Shown piece after piece: positions 15,401 through 18,457 of a DNA stretch of 18,457 bases. Within the stretch, counting starts at the first letter, position 1. Each line of letters starts with the position of its first letter. Origin of the DNA: PVC group bacterium (ex Bugula neritina AB1) (GTDB taxonomy: Bacteria; GCA-001730085); NCBI GenBank assembly GCA_001730085.1, contig MDLB01000076.1, positions 1 through 18,457 of the forward strand. Direction: 5' to 3'. Position numbers and translations under genes: made by a program. The notes beneath the pieces are model-generated. The model searched no databases. It saw only the letters and a list, made by a program, of their open reading frames with translations, and was not told where the DNA came from.

Positions 15401-16973
15401 AGCTGAAGAATTGAAAATCGGTGTTTTCTTCGGATTACCTATAAGAAACCAACATAATACAGATGAGGGTGGAGGAAAGCCCTTACATAATGCCTACCAA
15501 TGCTATATTCCTAAAGGAGTAGAAGTTAATGGTGAACAACTTGAACCCGTCGATATTCGTCAAGAAAAGATGACGTTACCGACCTATAAAGAGCAAGAGG
15601 AAGGCAAATGGTTTGAACCAGGTAAACTAGAAGATCTTAAACCCATCAACTTAGTCGAAGGTTTAAAGATTGGGATTGATAATTGCGAAGAAGGTTTCGT
15701 AAATATTACAAATCATCCAATCGAGATCTTTTATAATAAGAAAGACAGTGTTGCTAAAAGCCTTACTGAAAATGCTGCAAATGTTCAGTTAAATATTTCT
15801 GCAAGCCCCTATCATTACAAAAAACACTCATCAACGATGGAAACTTTTCGCAAACAGCCTATCTTCTATGAAGTTCCAAGGTTGTATTTGGGGAACAGTG
15901 GAATGCAAGGTAGTTTTCAATTCGCAGGAGGTAGTTTTATCTTTAACTCAAAAGGTGAACTTGTTCACTTGATGAGATTTTTTGAAGAAGATGAAGTATT
16001 TATAGACCTAAATAATATTGATAATATGAAGCCTGTGAACCCTGATTATAAAACACTAGATACATCCATTAAAGGCCTTGCAGAATATATTCATCATTAT
16101 TTAAAAAATTATGCTCAAAAGAAAGGAATCCTAGGAACCTTGGGTCCACTATCAAGTGAACATAGATCTTCTCTAGATGATGAACTTAACTTAAGAGCTG
16201 CTCATTCACAAGGAGGTTTTCTTATTGAGTTCACAGGAGATCAAAACTCTATTCTTTTAGCACAAATCCTATCTAAAGTCTCCGAGTCTTTGGATAACAA
16301 ATTAATGATAAAAGCTATCATTAAAACGGATTCTTCTGTTTCTATTTTTCAAAGAAAAAAATATATGAAATGGCTATCTAAGTCAGGGTTTGAAGTCTAT
16401 GATAACCCTTATTCCAACTATGATTTGAGCCCTGCTAAACTGAAAAAGCTAGGTATAACTCTTATATCTAATTATAACTTTACCGATTATATGACAGGAA
16501 GAATTGCAGGCAGTCATCACGGATTTCCTTTACTTGCTTCTCTTACAGAGACACAATGTTATGAGTTACTAGATCATTATGGCTGTTCCTATCCCAAAAA
16601 AGATGAAGAATACCGTGCTATAGCAAGCGTACGAGATACTATACTTCAACATTTCCCACCTGCTGTAAACAGGTTTTACTTAAATATCATAAAAAACTCC
16701 TATGCTGATGCAATGAAGGAGTTAGAGGGTTTCTACATAAAAAACCCTCATCAAGAACTGTTTAGTACAAAAGAGAGCAGAGAAAAAATATACCTTTCTT
16801 TATTAAAACGATTAGTTCGTGAAGTTGAATCTTCTGAGTCTCCAAACACTAACATTCCCATGTTTACAAAAAACTCTCCCGTTAGATTTAAAGTTCAAGC
16901 AGACCTTCAATTAAAAGATTCTGACTCTGAAGTCGATAAACATTGGGGGTATTTTCTGCAAAAAAGTGCCTAA
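12417..16973 (+). CDS. Giant polytopic membrane protein fused to NadE-like glutaminase and degenerate NAD+ synthetase domains
   Basis: A 1518-residue protein. Residues 1-24 resemble a signal or anchor segment, followed by RSLSPDS. Residues 72-697 contain about 20 membrane helices in five repeated four-helix modules (about 72-166, 206-292, 338-422, 466-560, 600-697). A soluble, helical, unrecognised linker spans 698-919. Residues 920-1215 form a nitrilase-fold glutaminase domain like that of glutamine-dependent NAD+ synthetase: FPELILSGYNNSDL (E963), EKMTLPTY (K1051), IDNCEEG (C1090), and LNISASPYHY, so the Glu-Lys-Cys triad is intact. The C-terminal part (about 1250-1518) aligns by pattern with the NAD+ synthetase domain, but SGGxDS reads TGDQNS (1273-1278) and the NRSE/YGDG region is lost, so ATP-dependent synthesis is unlikely. 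AAAGG precedes the ATG at 12417 closely; an ATG at 12426 has better spacing. The function is unknown; glutamine or another amide may be the substrate. Confidence 0.85.
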   Translation: MAIMNLIKKIFHLLLIQLFFVTSFQVDVRSLSPDSQIQQPSSVNMTPKIETALKIKQKFQAPIKRMGKFNSVLKIMQLLTFFSFFFALKSFPIISLLSIVFLLGTFGLSNFAFRNDSKKLNESFMRSIHVFFIILGITLIFLDIFSVLPSAFIGILLISSSILIYLERRIVKHYKHSAKVISDKNLHLEKVKKEAFWENLTISKDTLISIFCNFIKIILCSSILLSFESSYFLVYLLVFLSLIPFLFIKNDNFYQIYGFIITIAGTFLIIFLKEYPLIGISMTLMGLYFILRYFYKENYILDKKKTAQETFLDEVLDKEHLPSSKFRRAELFRLDILRTVSSAVTLATILWGTMFFNPIIMILAFISFLLFYYIATKTDVRICLLSGLIGVGLFVAAIILQMSVLAFVGAFIVAVSIYFYINNDRDSKLKTYSISTQSDSFIDTLRRTNYKPLIKSTNKASQTSNTIYSITNILSFFLLATLLVGLSSSTINLFYFIITIVSLISVHLISDYIIKNNNIFYILSVISVIVFITLGILYQSPMYYLLGIMTFSFGAILFLHQYEFGGQVSSANKNENIISNVLSFILNRDGRRSISSISGSSSGLLFSLGIILTVTMYFLMDTMPVFLYFILPTFALIIFAKMNLKKEYIFSIALSTIGFLLITSCIIVHLIFFPLGEFLFLIFLGVLLFAFGLFLTMNTAFSDAKKSPWKDSSQKNTLNLLEQKDTSDENFAVSKNSNNLEDPEETFPLYEPTIPEIKYLNPNTDLEQREIQKIIYSTNYPNWEDTKKTLSTQAYTVGALWSKKPPFTKYDIYKFMPTDNEGLFLKSLEENILSADDLLNFTEFKNALNKLNKLKASKEDVIFLMKRWLKQKARVDNKVIFFIGKITGDKGNIQIEDHIDKLLIESLLSERRNATTSKPEFKVGLFQMTPYVGEDAPTLNLEKITHFMRKAKDQNAALAIFPELILSGYNNSDLYENYDYVDREIVKNWDVIRKLAEELKIGVFFGLPIRNQHNTDEGGGKPLHNAYQCYIPKGVEVNGEQLEPVDIRQEKMTLPTYKEQEEGKWFEPGKLEDLKPINLVEGLKIGIDNCEEGFVNITNHPIEIFYNKKDSVAKSLTENAANVQLNISASPYHYKKHSSTMETFRKQPIFYEVPRLYLGNSGMQGSFQFAGGSFIFNSKGELVHLMRFFEEDEVFIDLNNIDNMKPVNPDYKTLDTSIKGLAEYIHHYLKNYAQKKGILGTLGPLSSEHRSSLDDELNLRAAHSQGGFLIEFTGDQNSILLAQILSKVSESLDNKLMIKAIIKTDSSVSIFQRKKYMKWLSKSGFEVYDNPYSNYDLSPAKLKKLGITLISNYNFTDYMTGRIAGSHHGFPLLASLTETQCYELLDHYGCSYPKKDEEYRAIASVRDTILQHFPPAVNRFYLNIIKNSYADAMKELEGFYIKNPHQELFSTKESREKIYLSLLKRLVREVESSESPNTNIPMFTKNSPVRFKVQADLQLKDSDSEVDKHWGYFLQKSA

Positions 16974-17309
16974 TACTTAGATCTTTTTAACTTGTACTAA
17001 GGAAATGGAAAAAACCACGTAAATTTTCTGCGTGATTGTGAGTATTTACCTTACCTAAAGGAAACCGGTTTAATCCTCAAAAAACAAAAGGCCTATAGGG
17101 GTTTGACTGGTTTGGAGAAAAAAACACTTCCACCTATCGTCGAAAGCTATTTACCGATAGGTGGAAGGATTTTAAAGAAAGTCGGAAAGAGTTAATTTTT
17201 AAAACTTTTAAACTTCTAGTATATCTTCCTCCTCTTATTTAATTATATAAAGCACCTTCTTAATTAAACATAAGCATAGAAGACCGCTTCCTTCATAAGT
17301 GATCGAATA
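16974..17309. other. Intergenic region between convergent genes
   Basis: A 336-nt gap in which the giant gene and the small secreted-protein gene converge. It contains the strong hairpin at 17127-17167 and a short palindrome AAACCGGTTT (17062-17071). Frames open for about 60 codons occur on the plus strand but have no start with a ribosome binding site and cross the hairpin, so I see no gene here. Confidence 0.5.
17118..17167 (-). terminator. Rho-independent terminator for the small secreted-protein gene
   Basis: A perfect 13-bp stem, CTTCCACCTATCG (17127-17139) with CGATAGGTGGAAG (17155-17167), encloses a 15-nt loop. In minus-strand RNA the stem is followed by UG and seven Us (17124-17118), the classical intrinsic terminator layout. 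It lies about 140 nt past the stop at 17310. On the plus strand only a four-T run follows, so it may also stop transcription of the giant gene, but less efficiently. Confidence 0.8.
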
Positions 17310-17897
17310 TCAAGCACTTTTTACAATCAATCTAGAACCGTTTACAATCGCTCTAATCCTTAAACGTAACTCCAATTTTGTTAATCTTTTTATATTTAAA
17401 GGTACGATTCTAACCTTTAAAGCTTTTTTAACCGGCTCCGACTCAGCCACAGCAGCCTTAAAAGTTAGATAAACTTTCCCATAATCTGGATAAGCTATAT
17501 CTTTTTCATCTAAAAGACGACAGAAAATTTGCTTATCAGACATATCTGGCTGAGAGGCAATAGCAGCCTTAACATCAATAATTCCTTCTTGCACAAGAAA
17601 GAGCAAGTCTTTCAATGCAAGATATCCTGCCATCTCTTTTGCTAGATCTGAGTCAGCATATATAGAAAACAAAACTTCTTTCAACTTCGGGCTAATTTCT
17701 TGACTTCTTGACATTTTTTTACCTGATATTTCAGATACTATTTTAGCTGAGACTATTTTTGATAGAGCGTGAAAATTTTTTTTTATCCCTTGATTTAGTT
17801 CTACAGTGCTTAAGCTTCTTATGGGTGCTAGCGAGTAAGAATTAAATGAAACAGATGAAGCAGCTGAAACAGCTAGAAATATAATTATATTTTTCAT
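17310..17897 (-). CDS. Small predicted secreted protein with SLAP motif, function unknown
   Basis: A 195-residue protein. The N-terminus MKNIIIFLAVSAASSVSFNS has a basic start and a hydrophobic core typical of a Sec signal peptide, with SLAPIRSLS directly after. The rest is soluble and rich in predicted helix (for example LAKEMAGYLALKDLLFLVQEG around 85-107), with a basic C-terminal segment that repeats RL and KL pairs (RLTKLELRLRIRAI) and may be beta or amphipathic. I recognise no domain. The ATG at 17897 is preceded by AAGGGG at 6 nt; the longer frame from 17921 starts before that site and would spoil the signal peptide. The gene is monocistronic, ends at a strong terminator, and is convergent with the giant gene. 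A periplasmic or surface role is inferred from the signal peptide only. Confidence 0.72.
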   Translation of the reverse strand: MKNIIIFLAVSAASSVSFNSYSLAPIRSLSTVELNQGIKKNFHALSKIVSAKIVSEISGKKMSRSQEISPKLKEVLFSIYADSDLAKEMAGYLALKDLLFLVQEGIIDVKAAIASQPDMSDKQIFCRLLDEKDIAYPDYGKVYLTFKAAVAESEPVKKALKVRIVPLNIKRLTKLELRLRIRAIVNGSRLIVKSA

Positions 17898-18118
17898 ATT
17901 AAACCCCTTTTTTTTAATCATTAAATAATTTAAAGCATTAATTCAATATAGAATTAACTAAATTTTCAGTTTTTTCAACATTTAAAACTTAAAAAAAAAG
18001 TTTATCGATTTAATAAAATATATTTTTTTTCTTAATTTATCCTTCAAAATTTTACATATTATACTGCTATACGTTAAGAAAGCAAAAAACTTTTTGAATA
18101 TTTTTCCTTAGAAAAGAG

Positions 18119-18135
18119 ATAATAATAATAATAAG
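18119..18135 (+). repeat. Short ATA/TAA microsatellite before the OrfA remnant
   Basis: The sequence holds about five tandem copies of a three-base AT-only unit (AATAATAATAATAATAA) directly before the AGGAG ribosome binding site of the transposase remnant. Such runs change length easily; no function can be assigned. Confidence 0.6.
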
Positions 18136-18146
18136 GAGAAATGGAA

Positions 18147-18266
18147 ATGAATAAGAAAAAATATAAAGCAAAAGAACGGTTAATAATAGTACTTGAGGGA
18201 ATAAAGGGGAATGTAAGCTTGGGGGAATTATGCAATCAATATGGGATTTCGCAACAAACCTATTAA
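18147..18266 (+). pseudogene. IS3-type transposase OrfA remnant (helix-turn-helix part)
   Basis: A 39-codon frame begins MNKKKYKAKERLIIVLEG and continues through SLGELCNQYGISQQTY before a TAA. This is the N-terminal helix-turn-helix of IS3-family OrfA proteins, which normally goes on with Y-x-W and a leucine-zipper region to about 90-100 residues. Here it ends exactly after the recognition helix, and no frame of the next 190 nt continues the family pattern. The ribosome binding site AAGGAG is intact 8 nt before the ATG at 18147 (an ATG at 18141 is too close). Most likely a truncated relic; the tiny HTH peptide could still be translated. Confidence 0.7.
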
Positions 18267-18457
18267 AACCTCTGCGCTACTATTGAAAAACTATTTTTTA
18301 TGTAACAAAGTATTTTTTTGGGACAATGAGCATTAAAAATAGAAAATATTTTAATGAAAGGAAGAATTTTAAAGGAAAGTTAGGAGCTTTTTTAGTAGAA
18401 TTTTTCTCTAATATCTTAAAAAGATAAACCTCTAACAGCTTTAAGAAGATTTAAGCA
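18267..18457. other. Right-edge sequence with no supported gene
   Basis: This AT-rich stretch follows the OrfA remnant to the window edge. The longest frame is about 33 codons and lacks a ribosome binding site. It may be further decayed insertion-sequence DNA, but nothing recognisable is left. Confidence 0.4.

Noticed and set aside
17004-17235. Two overlapping plus-strand frames after the giant gene that look like decayed coding sequence
   Set aside because: Neither has a usable start codon, they overlap the perfect terminator hairpin, and neither resembles a family I know.
18326-18427. 33-codon frame at the right edge
   Set aside because: No ribosome binding site, low-complexity composition and no family resemblance.

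Overview
The window is an AT-rich bacterial segment with a dense housekeeping gene cluster on the minus strand, one very large plus-strand gene, and transposase debris at both ends. Gene content (AroQ-type PheA with ACT domain, TyrA, AroA, Cmk, PlsC, YggS, ProC, YggT, ScpA/ScpB, TrpS) is Gram-negative-like. Two predicted exported proteins carry a Ser-Leu-Ala/Ser-Pro motif just after a hydrophobic N-terminus, which I recall from predicted secreted proteins of Omnitrophota (PVC superphylum). My best guess is therefore an Omnitrophota-like bacterium; this is inference and would need a phylogeny of ScpB, TrpS or CMK.

Layout. Positions 1-526 (minus) hold the N-terminal part of an IS5/IS1182-type transposase with an in-frame stop, running off the left edge. 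Positions 933-1595 (minus) encode a YcgR/PilZ-like protein with a degenerate c-di-GMP arginine motif, its own promoter and a hairpin downstream. From 11596 down to 1860, twelve minus-strand genes follow one another: trpS, scpA, scpB, pheA, tyrA, aroA, cmk, plsC, yggS, proC, yggT and an aldo/keto reductase. Many junctions overlap by 1-11 nt (ATGA, GTGA, TAATG), so much of the set is probably cotranscribed and translationally coupled. Together they cover tRNA charging with Trp, chromosome condensation (SMC partners), the end of the shikimate pathway and its Phe/Tyr branches, CMP phosphorylation, phosphatidic acid synthesis, PLP homeostasis and proline synthesis.

A gene-free, AT-rich stretch (11597-12416) separates trpS from a divergent 1518-codon gene (12417-16973, plus). 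Its product joins about twenty membrane helices, arranged as five repeated four-helix modules, to a nitrilase-type glutaminase domain like that of glutamine-dependent NAD+ synthetase and a C-terminal synthetase-like domain whose ATP-binding SGGxDS loop is lost. This is the most unusual object in the window.

The right end carries a convergent gene for a small secreted protein (17310-17897, minus) with a strong terminator hairpin, then a decayed IS3-type OrfA fragment (18147-18266, plus). Several starts were moved from the longest open frame to positions supported by ribosome binding sites or coupling: proC 3852, plsC 5168, aroA 7146, pheA 9034, scpA 10596 and the secreted protein 17897.
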